Assembly (NCBI GenBank): GCA_031292075.1 | Contig: JARLHW010000115.1 | Location: forward strand, 1 to 64,000 | Source of the DNA: Desulfosporosinus sp. | GTDB taxonomy: Bacteria; Bacillota; Desulfitobacteriia; Desulfitobacteriales; Desulfitobacteriaceae | Reading direction: 5' to 3' | Length of the DNA stretch: 64,000 nt | Shown: positions 35,205 to 45,153 of the stretch, in pieces | How the letters are laid out: each line of letters opens with the position of its first letter | Numbering within the stretch: the first letter of the stretch is position 1 | The notes under the pieces: generated by a model | Seen by the model: only the letters and a program-made list of their open reading frames with translations | What the model was told of the DNA's origin: nothing | Database searches by the model: none | Translations under genes and position numbers: made by a program

Positions 35205-36521
35205 CTAGGATTGAGTGCTCGACGTAATGATCCCCTGCAACTCTTGAAGCATCTCTTCAAACCCTACTTGTTCGTCCACCCTTTGCCGAACAAATGCCTG
35301 AATACGGTCCCTATGCAAAATAGCAGCATCAATCTTAGCGTTACTTCCCGGCGTATACGCCCCAATGTCAATCAAATCCTTGGCATCACGGTAAATCGCT
35401 ATGTGACCGCGCACTACACCCGCCCATTCTTTGTGTTTGGAACTGACCACATCGTTCATCACCCGGCTGACCGATTGTAAAATATCTATGGCAGGATACT
35501 GATTTTGCATAGCCAGCTCCCTAGTCAAAACAATATGCCCATCGAGAATTCCCCGAACCGAATCAGCAATCGGCTCATTATGGTCATCCCCGTCAACCAA
35601 CACGGTGTAGATCCCGGTAATACTTCCCGTCCCTGCCATGCCGGAACGCTCCAGAAGTTTCGGCAGAAGAGCAAAAACTGAGGGTGGGTATCCGCGGGTC
35701 GCTGGAGGTTCACCAACCGTAAGTCCCACTTCTCTCTGAGCCATAGCAAAACGAGTCACGGAATCCATCATCAGTAAGACATTCTTACCTTGGTCTCGAA
35801 AATATTCGGCAATAGCCGTTGCTGTAAAAGCCGCCTTTAAGCGGACTAACGCAGGTTGATCAGACGTTGCCACGATGATGACAGAACGAGCTAAGCCCTC
35901 AGGTCCCAAATCTTTTTCAATAAAGTCCCGTAATTCCCGTCCTCGTTCCCCCACCAGAGCTATCACACTAACCTCAGCCACAGTGTTGCGGGCCATCATT
36001 CCCAATAAGGTGCTTTTGCCCACCCCCGAGCCAGCAAAGATCCCCATTCGTTGGCCCCGACCGATTGTGAGAATCCCATCAATCGTTCTAACTCCCACAC
36101 TTAGGACATCTCGAATTCGAGGACGCAATAAGGCGTTAGGGGGAGAATTCTGCAGGGGGTACGCTGTTTCAGTCTGCAGAGGTCGCCCATCCAGAGGATG
36201 CCCCAAGCCATCAAGAATCCGCCCCAGTAATCCCGAACCTACAGGTACCGCCAACTTTTGACTCTGTGGAATGACACGATCTCCGGGTGCAATTCCCTCG
36301 AGCTCTCCTAACGGCATGAGCAAGGTGGTAGAATCCCGAAAGCCTACCACTTCGGCCGGAAGCGCCTGTCCTGCTCGTGAGACGATATGGCAATATTCTC
36401 CGACACTCGCTCGCGGGCCAGTCGCTTCGACCATCAACCCTACAATCTTAGAAACCCTGCCTTGAGCCGAGATTGGTTCAATCTGTTCCACCAGCTGGGT
36501 CAATGAGTTCCACGCCCCCAT
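35205..36521 (-). CDS. fliI: flagellar export ATPase FliI
   Basis: 'GIFAGSGVGKSTLLGMMARNT', 'ALVGERGREL', 'MMDSVTRFAMAQREVGLTVGEPPATRGYPPSVFALLPKLLER'. Confidence 0.96.
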   Translation of the reverse strand: MGAWNSLTQLVEQIEPISAQGRVSKIVGLMVEATGPRASVGEYCHIVSRAGQALPAEVVGFRDSTTLLMPLGELEGIAPGDRVIPQSQKLAVPVGSGLLGRILDGLGHPLDGRPLQTETAYPLQNSPPNALLRPRIRDVLSVGVRTIDGILTIGRGQRMGIFAGSGVGKSTLLGMMARNTVAEVSVIALVGERGRELRDFIEKDLGPEGLARSVIIVATSDQPALVRLKAAFTATAIAEYFRDQGKNVLLMMDSVTRFAMAQREVGLTVGEPPATRGYPPSVFALLPKLLERSGMAGTGSITGIYTVLVDGDDHNEPIADSVRGILDGHIVLTRELAMQNQYPAIDILQSVSRVMNDVVSSKHKEWAGVVRGHIAIYRDAKDLIDIGAYTPGSNAKIDAAILHRDRIQAFVRQRVDEQVGFEEMLQELQGIITSSTQS

Positions 36522-37296
36522 GTTCGAGCTCCTCTCGTAAAATGTGTTCTACTTTATCTAATTGAGACTCGAGACGAGCGTCAAAAATACCCTCCTGACA
36601 CTCTAGGAAACAATCTCCCGGACTCAGCGACTCATCCACAATCAAGGGGCAGGGTGCCTGAGTCTCCTTCAGCCAAAGAGCATCTTCTGAGGCCACATGC
36701 AGCCTCCAGCCCTCTCTATCTTGTGGCAGTAGGGAAAGGGCCTGGATGATAGCCGCCAAACGTTGGGGATCAACAGCTAAGCTGGAGCGAACGAGTCGTT
36801 CGGCGATTTTTATCGCTAGCGTAAGTAAGGCTTCATCCACTTTGGCATATTCTTCTTGCACCGCCCGCTGAGCCAATTGGAAGAGTTGGTTTGCTGTGTG
36901 AGTCAAACGTTTTCCCTCCGCTTCTCCCACCTCAAGACCGGCTTGATAACCCTTGGCCTCGGCCGCGGGATAAATCTCAGCTTGTGCAGTCCGGATAACC
37001 TCTTGACGCAGCTGCTCCGAGTCTGCTTGAGCCTGCCCACGAATCTCCTGGGCGTTGGCTTCAGCCGCTGCTAGGATCAAGGCCGCTTTCTCTTTGGCCT
37101 CTAACTCGAGAGCCGAAGGGCTCACCTCACTGAAAGAATCCGATATTGGTGGAATATCTTCCTGAGCCGTCATTACTGACAAATACGTATCTAAGCTTTG
37201 AAAGCAATCTTTGCATTCTACTTCCAAGATCCGTGGTGTTAACACCTCTACATCGTAACTCTTAACAACTCGGCCATTAATAGACAATCTCATCAC
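36478..37296 (-). CDS. fliH: flagellar assembly protein FliH
   Basis: coiled-coil then 'LLTLAIKIAERLVRSSLAVDPQRL'; position between fliG and fliI. Confidence 0.85.
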   Translation of the reverse strand: MMRLSINGRVVKSYDVEVLTPRILEVECKDCFQSLDTYLSVMTAQEDIPPISDSFSEVSPSALELEAKEKAALILAAAEANAQEIRGQAQADSEQLRQEVIRTAQAEIYPAAEAKGYQAGLEVGEAEGKRLTHTANQLFQLAQRAVQEEYAKVDEALLTLAIKIAERLVRSSLAVDPQRLAAIIQALSLLPQDREGWRLHVASEDALWLKETQAPCPLIVDESLSPGDCFLECQEGIFDARLESQLDKVEHILREELEHGGVELIDPAGGTD

Positions 37297-38281
37297 TCCC
37301 CCCTCTCGAGATAACTAACGCTCCGGCTTCTTCAAGCTTACGGATTACTTTCACAATCCGTTGCTGAGCCTCTTCTACATCACGCAACCGAACCGGGCCC
37401 ATGAACTCCATGTCGTCCTTAAGCATCTGGGCAGCCCGCGTAGACATATTGGACTGAATCTTCAAGGCGACTTCATTATTTGCCCCTTTAAGTGCTAAGC
37501 CTAAGTCCTTGGTAGCTACTTCGCGCAAAACCAACTGGATGCTGCGGTCATCCAACAAAATAATGTCTTTGAAGACAAACATCTGCTGCCTGATCTGCTC
37601 CGCCAACTCAGGATCTTCCATATCTAAGACATCCATGACTACTTTAACCGTACTGGGATCCGCCTGGTTAAGCACATCCACGATACTTTGAATCCCTCCG
37701 GAGGTCGTGTAATCCGTCGGAGCCAAACTCGTAATCTTGTGTTCTAAAACTTTCTCAATTTGCTTAAGTACTTCCGGGCTGGTCTGCCCCATCGTCGCAA
37801 TACGTTTCACCACCTCAGCCTGTCGATCTGGAGCAATGCTGGCCAGCAAAGATGCCGCTTTATCCGGGGGCAGGTGTGTCATGATCAGCGCAATCGTCTG
37901 GGGGTGCTCACCCTGAATGAAAGAAAAAAGCTGTTTAGGGTCTGTCCGACGAACAAGCTCAAAAGGCCGCATTTTCATGGAAATCGCCAGGCGGTTAATA
38001 ATTTCAAACGCCCGTGCTTCTCCAAGAGCCCGTTCCAACACATCCCGGGCGTAATCAATCCCACCCTGAGCAATATACTCATTCGCCATGCACATTTGAT
38101 GGAATTCTTCCACGACACTATCGCGGTTTTCCGGCGATATTTTACGAACATTGGCCATCTCTAAGGTCAACTGCTCAATTTCTGCCTCGCCCAGGTGCTT
38201 AACCACCTGAGCCGACTTCTCTGCCCCCAAGGCAATCATTAAAATCGCTGCTTTTTGCAGTCCAGTTAACACTTGTGGCAT
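37277..38281 (-). CDS. fliG: flagellar motor switch protein FliG
   Basis: 'LTGLQKAAILMIALGAEKSAQVVKHL', 'IQGEHPQTIALIMTHLPPDKAASLLASI', 'DIILLDDRSIQLVLREVATKDLGLALKGAN'. Confidence 0.95.
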   Translation of the reverse strand: MPQVLTGLQKAAILMIALGAEKSAQVVKHLGEAEIEQLTLEMANVRKISPENRDSVVEEFHQMCMANEYIAQGGIDYARDVLERALGEARAFEIINRLAISMKMRPFELVRRTDPKQLFSFIQGEHPQTIALIMTHLPPDKAASLLASIAPDRQAEVVKRIATMGQTSPEVLKQIEKVLEHKITSLAPTDYTTSGGIQSIVDVLNQADPSTVKVVMDVLDMEDPELAEQIRQQMFVFKDIILLDDRSIQLVLREVATKDLGLALKGANNEVALKIQSNMSTRAAQMLKDDMEFMGPVRLRDVEEAQQRIVKVIRKLEEAGALVISRGGSDEIVY

Positions 38282-39874
38282 CTAACTCTCCTCCGATAGC
38301 CAGGATTTAACCAAACGAGCCACTTCTTCGGGTTTATTGCGCGAATAAAGTTCGACAGACTCTTGGGTTTTCTCCTTTTGGATTTGCTCAAACGACTTTG
38401 CGTTCTTCCGAGCAAGTTTAGCCTTCGCCTCTTCCTCAGCCAACTCTTGCGCCATGAGCAGTTCTGCCGTAGCAGCCGTTACGGGCTGTGAATCGTTCAA
38501 TTCCAACATTTTTCTCGTGCGTGCTTTCTTCGAACGGCTACGCAAATAAACTAACAAAAGCACGAAACCAAATAGAACGGCACTTCCCATTTCCACATAA
38601 CTAACCAATTGTTGTCGCTGTAGAGCACTATCCATCGCCGCTTTTTCTTGCTGTAGCTCTGTTTTGTTAAACGGAAGAGCGGCGACTTGAATTTGATCCC
38701 CCCGGGTTGAATCCACTCCGGCTGCAGAAGCCACAATCGCTTGAATTTGAGCAAGTTGGGCCTGGGTAACAGTGTCGGAATCCGCCATAACCGACACGGA
38801 AAGATGTTTTACAGCGCCGGGGCTGACCACTTGTTCCTCCTGTGTGGTGTCCACCTGATAGTTTTTGGTAGCATTCGACTTTGTGGAAGTTGAATTCACC
38901 GCCGGGGTTGCGGTTGGGTACGTCGGGGCTTTATTCGCTGTCACTCCCGGTGTTCCTCCAGCCGCCGTATTATTGGTGGTATTTTCAGTGGAACTCTGCT
39001 CACTCACCACAGCACCGGGCCCATTCGTCTGTTTGGTTATTTTAATTTGATTAAAATCCAGCACTGCGCTGATTCGGACGACAGTCTTGCCTGAACCCAA
39101 GACCCGATCTAACATACTCTGGACCGATTTTCGAGTGTCCTCTTCGACTGTTTGTTGAAGTTGATATTGAGTTCCGGTCATATGTTGAGAATTATTGCTA
39201 TTACCTAAAACATCCGATAAAACATTGCCATTGGTATCGACAATCGTCACATTCTCCATTTGCAGTCCTTCTACCGATCCTGCCATCAGATTAGCAATCG
39301 CGCGGACCTGATCGTCTCCGAGTTTTGTTCCCGGGACGAGTTTCAAAGTCACCGCCGCTGTTGCTGGTTTCTGGCTGTCGACGAATAGTGACTGGTCAGG
39401 CATCACGATATTCACGTGCGCATCCTGCACACCGTTCAACACTTTTAAGGTATCTTCTAGTTCGTTCTGCAACCCGAGAATATAACGCAATTTGCGGTCC
39501 GCATCTGTTTCCCCCAGATGCATCGTATTCAAACTATCAAAGCTGAATTTACTCTCTTGAGGAAGCCCGGCACTGGCCAGCTGTAAACGAATATCAGCGG
39601 ACGATTGTTGAGGTACCATAATGGTCGACCCGTTATCTGCCAACTTATAATCTGCTTTTAAATCTTTCAGTTTGGTCACGATTGCAGCTGCATCCGTGTC
39701 ATTAAGTTTCGTAAAAATCGCTACATATTGCGGGGTGCCTGCCCAAGTGATCAAGGAAAATAACGCCACAGCTACCAAAAGAGGAGCAATTATCGTAATT
39801 ATTTTCTGTGGGCTAGAAAGCTTGTTCCAAAATGTTTTGACCGATTGCTGAATTCCGGCCCAAGAAAAATCCAT
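38282..39874 (-). CDS. fliF: flagellar M-ring protein FliF
   Basis: 'YVAIFTKLNDTDAAAIVTKLKDLKADYKLADNGSTIMVP', 'TAAVTLKLVPGTKLGDDQVRAIANLMAGSVEGL'. Confidence 0.95.
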   Translation of the reverse strand: MDFSWAGIQQSVKTFWNKLSSPQKIITIIAPLLVAVALFSLITWAGTPQYVAIFTKLNDTDAAAIVTKLKDLKADYKLADNGSTIMVPQQSSADIRLQLASAGLPQESKFSFDSLNTMHLGETDADRKLRYILGLQNELEDTLKVLNGVQDAHVNIVMPDQSLFVDSQKPATAAVTLKLVPGTKLGDDQVRAIANLMAGSVEGLQMENVTIVDTNGNVLSDVLGNSNNSQHMTGTQYQLQQTVEEDTRKSVQSMLDRVLGSGKTVVRISAVLDFNQIKITKQTNGPGAVVSEQSSTENTTNNTAAGGTPGVTANKAPTYPTATPAVNSTSTKSNATKNYQVDTTQEEQVVSPGAVKHLSVSVMADSDTVTQAQLAQIQAIVASAAGVDSTRGDQIQVAALPFNKTELQQEKAAMDSALQRQQLVSYVEMGSAVLFGFVLLLVYLRSRSKKARTRKMLELNDSQPVTAATAELLMAQELAEEEAKAKLARKNAKSFEQIQKEKTQESVELYSRNKPEEVARLVKSWLSEES

Positions 39875-39894
39875 CCTTTGCTCCTCCTTTCATA

Positions 39895-39991
39895 GTCGAG
39901 GTCCGAAGTCAGTGGTCCGTGGTCCGATGCTCGAATGAAGACATTCGCTTGCGAACGTTTCAAACCTCGGACCTCTGACCTCTGACCTCGC
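39895..39991. repeat. TTCG-module-like intergenic inverted repeat, locus 4 (diverged: GGTC(C/T)GA)
   Basis: tcgaggtccgaagtcagtggtccgtggtccga ... acctcggacctctgacctctgacctcgctta. Confidence 0.75.
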
Positions 39992-40315
39992 TTACATTTG
40001 CATACGCATTACTTGGTTGTAGGCATCTAACACTTTATCGCGCACCGATACAGTCAAAGATAACGACATGCTTGCTTTTTCTAACGCCACCATCACAGCA
40101 GACATATCTTGCACCTTCCCGGTTGCTAGCTGCATACTTGCGGCATCGGCATTCGTTTGTAAAGCATCAACTTGGCTTAAGGCATCGTTTAAAAACTTTG
40201 AAAAATCCGTCGCGGCCTTTTGAGTTCCGGTGCCGGAACTGGCGTTTGTCTTCTCGAGGCTGGTCGGGGTAATAGGAGTCAAGGCCCCGAGGGGTACAAT
40301 AGGGACTATACTCAT
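39992..40315 (-). CDS. fliE: flagellar hook-basal body complex protein FliE
   Basis: 'DFSKFLNDALSQVDALQTNADAASMQLATGKVQDMSAVMVALEKASMSLSLTVSVRDKVLDAYNQVMRMQM'. Confidence 0.94.
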   Translation of the reverse strand: MSIVPIVPLGALTPITPTSLEKTNASSGTGTQKAATDFSKFLNDALSQVDALQTNADAASMQLATGKVQDMSAVMVALEKASMSLSLTVSVRDKVLDAYNQVMRMQM

Positions 40316-40322
40316 CTACTCA

Positions 40323-40811
40323 TTACCCCTTTCCGATCTCCAGTGCTTTGGAGGCCATCGCTTTACTGGCATTCATGGCGGTCACATTCGCTTCATACGC
40401 TCGAGAAGCGGAGATCATATCCACCATTTCCGTCGTAATATTTACATTAGGCTGGCGCACATACCCCACCGGCAAGCCTGGTTCAGCCACTGTAGCGGCA
40501 TCCGGGGAACTGGGGTTGTACTCTAAACCAAACGGGTCTTGAACATCGTCACTAATGCTGGCCACTTGTACCCCATTCCCGGCGTTTTGACTTCCTAAGG
40601 TTTCTCCGAGAACACTAGCAAACGGCGTATCAGGAGGACGGGGGACAAAGGTAGCCTCCTGACGACTATAGGGTATGGGATTCCCCGCCGCAGTCAGAGT
40701 GCCCGTACGGGTTGTATTAATATTGGCAATATTGTTGGCAATGAGATCCATTCGTAAACGCTGAGCGGTTAAACCTGAAGCACTAATATCAATCGCTCCA
40801 AAAAGACTCAT
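40323..40811 (-). CDS. flgC: flagellar basal body rod protein FlgC
   Basis: 'IDISASGLTAQRLRMDLIANNIANINTTRT', 'YVRQPNVNITTEMVDMISASRAYEANVTAMNASKAMASKALEI'. Confidence 0.94.
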   Translation of the reverse strand: MSLFGAIDISASGLTAQRLRMDLIANNIANINTTRTGTLTAAGNPIPYSRQEATFVPRPPDTPFASVLGETLGSQNAGNGVQVASISDDVQDPFGLEYNPSSPDAATVAEPGLPVGYVRQPNVNITTEMVDMISASRAYEANVTAMNASKAMASKALEIGKG

Positions 40812-40815
40812 CCGT

Positions 40816-41994
40816 TCATCCCCTCCTCATGACGCACTCGACAATCGTTCGACCAATCTCCCCTAACGGTACAACTCGGTCTGCAAGGCCAGCCTCCACT
40901 AACGACCTAGGCATCCCATAGACCACACAGGTTTCCTCCGCTTCGGCAATTGCAAAACCCTCTAACCGCTTAAGTTCCTTCATGCCTTTTGCCCCATCAT
41001 TCCCCATTCCAGTCATCACCACGCCCAGGGTTCCTTTGCCAACTTCCTTCGCCAAGGAAAGAAACATCACATCCACCGAAGGATGATAAAGCGTAGGAAT
41101 AGGAGCTTCATCTCCAATATGTAGGCTTAGCTGCCCGGCCTTACGCTGAACCTGTAATTGTTTACCGGCAGGAGCGACATACACAGTTCCTGCCTTCAAC
41201 ACTTCACCGTGTATCCCTTCTCTGACATTTAATGGACAGAGCCCATTTAAGCGTTGGGCAAGCGGCCCAGTAAAACCAGGCGGCATATGTTGCGCCACAA
41301 GTACGGGTACCGGAAAGCCGGCCGGTAGGGTAGGCAGAACCGCTTGTAGAGCAGAGGGCCCCCCAGTAGACGTCCCGATCGCCACAATCTCGACGACATG
41401 CTTCGGCAACGGACCCATCTTATTTAAGCCTGAAGGGCGCAAACCTTGTTGTCCCATCGGAGAGCTCCCTGTCCCAGCCACGGTCACTCTTGTAACCACA
41501 GGTTGAACTGTTACACTCGCAGATTGAACCGTTACACTCGCAGGCACAGGTACAACTTTACGCCCTAGTCGAGCTGGATTGACACCCGCCGCCGCTTTCA
41601 CCTTCTCCACTAAATCGTGCGTGAGCACCTGCAGGTCCGCTCCCGGTTTCCCCGTTGGTTTGGCCACCACATCAAAAGCCCCCAGATCAAGTGCCTTCAA
41701 CGTGGCTTGTGCACCTTCTGTCGTCACAGCGCTTAAAATAATCACAGGCGTTGGCTGCCACCGCATAATTTCTTCCAACGCCTGCAGTCCGTCCATAACA
41801 GGCATCTCGACATCCATCGTCACAACCTGCGGCCGAAGGGATTGAAGCTTCAAAACCCCTTCACGCCCATCTCGCGCAGTGTCCAAAACCTGAATATCGG
41901 GATCCTGATTAAGAATTTTCTGGAGAGTCAAGCGCATAAAGGGAGAATCATCAACAATCAAAACCCCGATCGGTGTTTTCGGCCTTCCACTCAT
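40816..41994 (-). CDS. cheB: chemotaxis-specific protein-glutamate methylesterase CheB
   Basis: receiver 'VLIVDDSPFMRLTLQKIL' + 'VAIGTSTGGPSALQAVLPTLPAGFPVPVLVAQHMPPGFTGPLAQRL' + 'VVMTGMGNDGAKGMKEL'. Confidence 0.95.
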   Translation of the reverse strand: MSGRPKTPIGVLIVDDSPFMRLTLQKILNQDPDIQVLDTARDGREGVLKLQSLRPQVVTMDVEMPVMDGLQALEEIMRWQPTPVIILSAVTTEGAQATLKALDLGAFDVVAKPTGKPGADLQVLTHDLVEKVKAAAGVNPARLGRKVVPVPASVTVQSASVTVQPVVTRVTVAGTGSSPMGQQGLRPSGLNKMGPLPKHVVEIVAIGTSTGGPSALQAVLPTLPAGFPVPVLVAQHMPPGFTGPLAQRLNGLCPLNVREGIHGEVLKAGTVYVAPAGKQLQVQRKAGQLSLHIGDEAPIPTLYHPSVDVMFLSLAKEVGKGTLGVVMTGMGNDGAKGMKELKRLEGFAIAEAEETCVVYGMPRSLVEAGLADRVVPLGEIGRTIVECVMRRG

Positions 41995-41997
41995 GGC

Positions 41998-42423
41998 TTA
42001 CTCTCCGCCCATAATCTGATCGAGCTCTAAAATAATGAGTAGTCGCTCACCAATTTTCCCCACTCCCCGAATAAACTGAGAGTCCATACCCAAGGCAATC
42101 GGGGGTGGTGGCTCAATTCCATCACTGTCAATGCGCAAAACTTCTGTTACAGCATCCACCTCGATCCCAAAAACCTTAGTTTGTACTTGCAAGACTATAA
42201 TCCGACTGAGATCCGTTTCTTCCACGCGGGTCATCCCAAAACGGGTACGCAAACTGATCACCGGAATCACATTTCCCCGTAAATTAATCACACCCTCCAC
42301 ATAAATCGGTGCTTTAGGTACTCGTGTGATCGGTGGAATACGAATAATCTCTTGGACACGCATGATATCTACACCAAATTCTTCAGAACCCAAGCAAAAG
42401 GTCACTAATTGTTCTTCAGCCAA
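41998..42423 (-). CDS. cheW: chemotaxis coupling protein CheW
   Basis: 'FCLGSEEFGVDIMRVQEIIRIPPITRVPKAPIYVEGVINLRGNVIPVISLRTRFG'. Confidence 0.95.
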   Translation of the reverse strand: MAEEQLVTFCLGSEEFGVDIMRVQEIIRIPPITRVPKAPIYVEGVINLRGNVIPVISLRTRFGMTRVEETDLSRIIVLQVQTKVFGIEVDAVTEVLRIDSDGIEPPPPIALGMDSQFIRGVGKIGERLLIILELDQIMGGE

Positions 42424-42440
42424 TGTTAAATCCTCCTTTA

Positions 42441-42630
42441 TCGATGTTCGTGGTTCGATATTCGTGGTTCGAAACCGGAATAAAAAATTGAAAGTTTTTA
42501 GGACTTTATTAAGATTTTCTTTTAAAGAAAAAGGTACGAGGTAATGATCGAGACTAGATTCAAATCGTTTAAAAATTTAATAAAATTTTTATTCTTATTC
42601 GAACCTCGAACCTCGAATATCGAACCTCGC
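42441..42630. repeat. TTCG-module intergenic repeat, locus 5
   Basis: tcgatgttcgtggttcgatattcgtggttcgaa ... ttcgaacctcgaacctcgaatatcgaacctcg. Confidence 0.88.
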
Positions 42631-44793
42631 TTACGCTTTGCGCATAACTAGGACGTCTTGGATAAGAGATCCAATATCGAGAATTAACGTGACTTTACCA
42701 TCTCCGAGAATTGTTGCGCCGGCAATTCCGGGAAGATTATTGAGAAAATCGCCCAACGACTTAATTACAACTTCCTGCTGTCCACGCAGTTCATCCACAA
42801 TGAGACCCAATGCTTTATCTCCAAAACCCACAACAACGACGAAAACCTCACCACTCACGGTTTCTGGAACCGGCAAACCAAATTTCTCTTGTAAAGAGAT
42901 CAAGGGCAACGTGTTCCCACGCAATTGAACCATTGGTAGTCCGCCGACGGTTTTAATCTCCACCCGATTGACCAGTAAGGTCTCTAAAACAGAAGAAAGT
43001 GGCACCGCATAAATTTCTTCCCCTACTTCTACGAGCAGCGCCTGAATGATCGCCAAGGTCAAAGGCAACCGTATGGTGAAGGTACTTCCCTTTCCTTTGC
43101 GGGTCGTAATATCGACCATTCCTCCTAGATTATTCAGGGCCTTTTTCACCACATCCATCCCCACACCCCGCCCGGAAATATCAGTCACCGTATCTGCGGT
43201 GCTAAAACCCGGCAAGAAAATGAGGTTTGAAATATCACGTTCTGAAAGTTCCTCTCTCTCTCCGATCAGACCTTTGGCAACTGCAATATTCCGGATTTTT
43301 TCGAGGGGTAACCCCGACCCGTCATCCGAGATCAGGATTGCAATGTGGTTTCCTTCATGATAGGCATCCAGCGTAATCGTACCCGCCTCTGGCTTACCTG
43401 CCGCACGACGCGCCTCCGGAGATTCGATCCCATGATCCACCGCATTTCGAATCAAGTGCATTAAGGGATCCCCAATCACTTCCACGACAGTTTTGTCCAG
43501 TTCTGTGTCTTCTCCCTTTAAAACCAAGTCAATCTCCTTGCCTGTTTTCTTGGCAAGATCCCTAACCAAACGGGGAAAACGAGCAAATACCGTCCCAATC
43601 GCCACCATACGAAGGCGCATGACACTCTCTTGTAAGTCATTCATCAAACGTCCCAAATAAACGTTGGTCTCGTTCAAATTGTTAACCATGTTGTCCATAC
43701 GATACTGAGCCTTCAGATCCAAGCCAATTTGTACTAAGCGGGTCCGAGTAATGACCATCTCTCCCACTAAATTGATGAGATTATCCATCCGCACCGTATC
43801 CACCCGTATTGTATGTACTTGGGTATTGCCCTCACCATTTGAAGCCTCGGATACCGGTGCGGAAACCCCCAAGCCTGTCCCCTTGGGTTCGACAACCGGA
43901 CTCCGCTGGGATGAACTAGGCACTGGTTTCTCTTCCGCCACAAGGTCAACTATGTCTTCAGGCATTATTGAAACCTCTTCTATAGGGTGGTCAGCCGCCG
44001 GATAGGAATGAATACCCACTTCTTCCACTTCGGAAATCCCTAACACTTCCCGTTGCATCTCTCCGCTCAACTCATCGCTGATGACGAGCAAGGCGAAACC
44101 CTCGGTATTTCCAACTTCCAAATCCTCAATACTGGGTAAAAGCTTGATCACAGTGCCCATTCCCTCAAGCCGCTGGGTCACCATCACAGCGCGTACCGCT
44201 TTCATCAGCGTACCCGACGCGAGTTGCACATCCACCTGATAAACACCATGCCCCATCAGCTGAGCTTCGGCAACTTTTTCACGTTCAGACTGAGTGAGCG
44301 AGAAATCCAGCGGCACAAAATTCTCCAAAACGTTTTCCTCTGCCTCGGGAATGGTCTGCGAATTTACCGCTACCACCGGCTTTTCTCCCGCTATTAAGCT
44401 CCTCATCGATGAGACTAAATCTTCGAAGCCAACGGCGATCTCTTGACGTAACTCCACTTGAGCCAGCATGGCCTTGACCCGGTCTGTCACTGCTAATAAC
44501 ACATCAATCATTTCCAAAGAAACATCCATTTTTCCCTGCCGTAAATTATCCAATAAGTCTTCAGCCGCATGGGTCATCGCCACAATCGGTGTGAACCCCA
44601 TGGTCCCTGAAGCCCCCTTCAAACTATGAGCAGAGCGGAAAAGATCGTTGATAAGTCCAATATTTCCGCCCTCTTTCTCCAGCTGTAAGAGTCCCGCTCC
44701 CAGTCTATCAATCTGTTCTTGAGAATCCAAGAGGTAAAATTCTACAAACTCTCCCAAATCGACCCCCAGGTTTTTGTTATCGTCCTGGCCCAT
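42631..44793 (-). CDS. cheA: chemotaxis histidine kinase CheA
   Basis: HPt 'FRSAHSLKGASGTMGF', 'HLIRNAVDHGIESPEARRAAGKPEAGTITL', 'GRGVGMDVVKKALNNLGG'. Confidence 0.96.
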   Translation of the reverse strand: MGQDDNKNLGVDLGEFVEFYLLDSQEQIDRLGAGLLQLEKEGGNIGLINDLFRSAHSLKGASGTMGFTPIVAMTHAAEDLLDNLRQGKMDVSLEMIDVLLAVTDRVKAMLAQVELRQEIAVGFEDLVSSMRSLIAGEKPVVAVNSQTIPEAEENVLENFVPLDFSLTQSEREKVAEAQLMGHGVYQVDVQLASGTLMKAVRAVMVTQRLEGMGTVIKLLPSIEDLEVGNTEGFALLVISDELSGEMQREVLGISEVEEVGIHSYPAADHPIEEVSIMPEDIVDLVAEEKPVPSSSQRSPVVEPKGTGLGVSAPVSEASNGEGNTQVHTIRVDTVRMDNLINLVGEMVITRTRLVQIGLDLKAQYRMDNMVNNLNETNVYLGRLMNDLQESVMRLRMVAIGTVFARFPRLVRDLAKKTGKEIDLVLKGEDTELDKTVVEVIGDPLMHLIRNAVDHGIESPEARRAAGKPEAGTITLDAYHEGNHIAILISDDGSGLPLEKIRNIAVAKGLIGEREELSERDISNLIFLPGFSTADTVTDISGRGVGMDVVKKALNNLGGMVDITTRKGKGSTFTIRLPLTLAIIQALLVEVGEEIYAVPLSSVLETLLVNRVEIKTVGGLPMVQLRGNTLPLISLQEKFGLPVPETVSGEVFVVVVGFGDKALGLIVDELRGQQEVVIKSLGDFLNNLPGIAGATILGDGKVTLILDIGSLIQDVLVMRKA

Positions 44794-45030
44794 GCCTTGC
44801 CACCCCAATCTTTTTGATAGGATAATATTATGAAGCCACTATGTAATCGCCATTTAACAATCTAATTGTATACATCACCTAAACTAAAGCTATAATACTT
44901 TCATTCGCCATCATTTGTTAGAATTCCTCCAAAATAAGCATCAACTTCTATATAACGCTTATTTTCTAATACTAGCATCAAGTTGGAAAACCGTATATAG
45001 TTTCTTGTTAAAGAATGTCGAGATATAGAT

Positions 45031-45070
45031 GTAAAAAACAAACAAGCTGCTTAAAGCGCATCCTGTTTGT
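45031..45070 (-). terminator. intrinsic terminator after flaG
   Basis: minus strand ACAAACAGGATGCGCTTTAAGCAGCTTGTTTGTTTTTTAC. Confidence 0.65.
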
Positions 45071-45153
45071 CTTGTAATCTCCGAGTTTATTCAATTTTGT
45101 CCCTTATAATATTTCCAGCAATTCCCGATCAAGACTTTCTTCAATTACTAAAA

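Noticed and set aside
40816-41994. small duplication ASVTVQSASVTVQ in CheB
   Set aside because: Short linker repeat between receiver and methylesterase domains; common and of little consequence.
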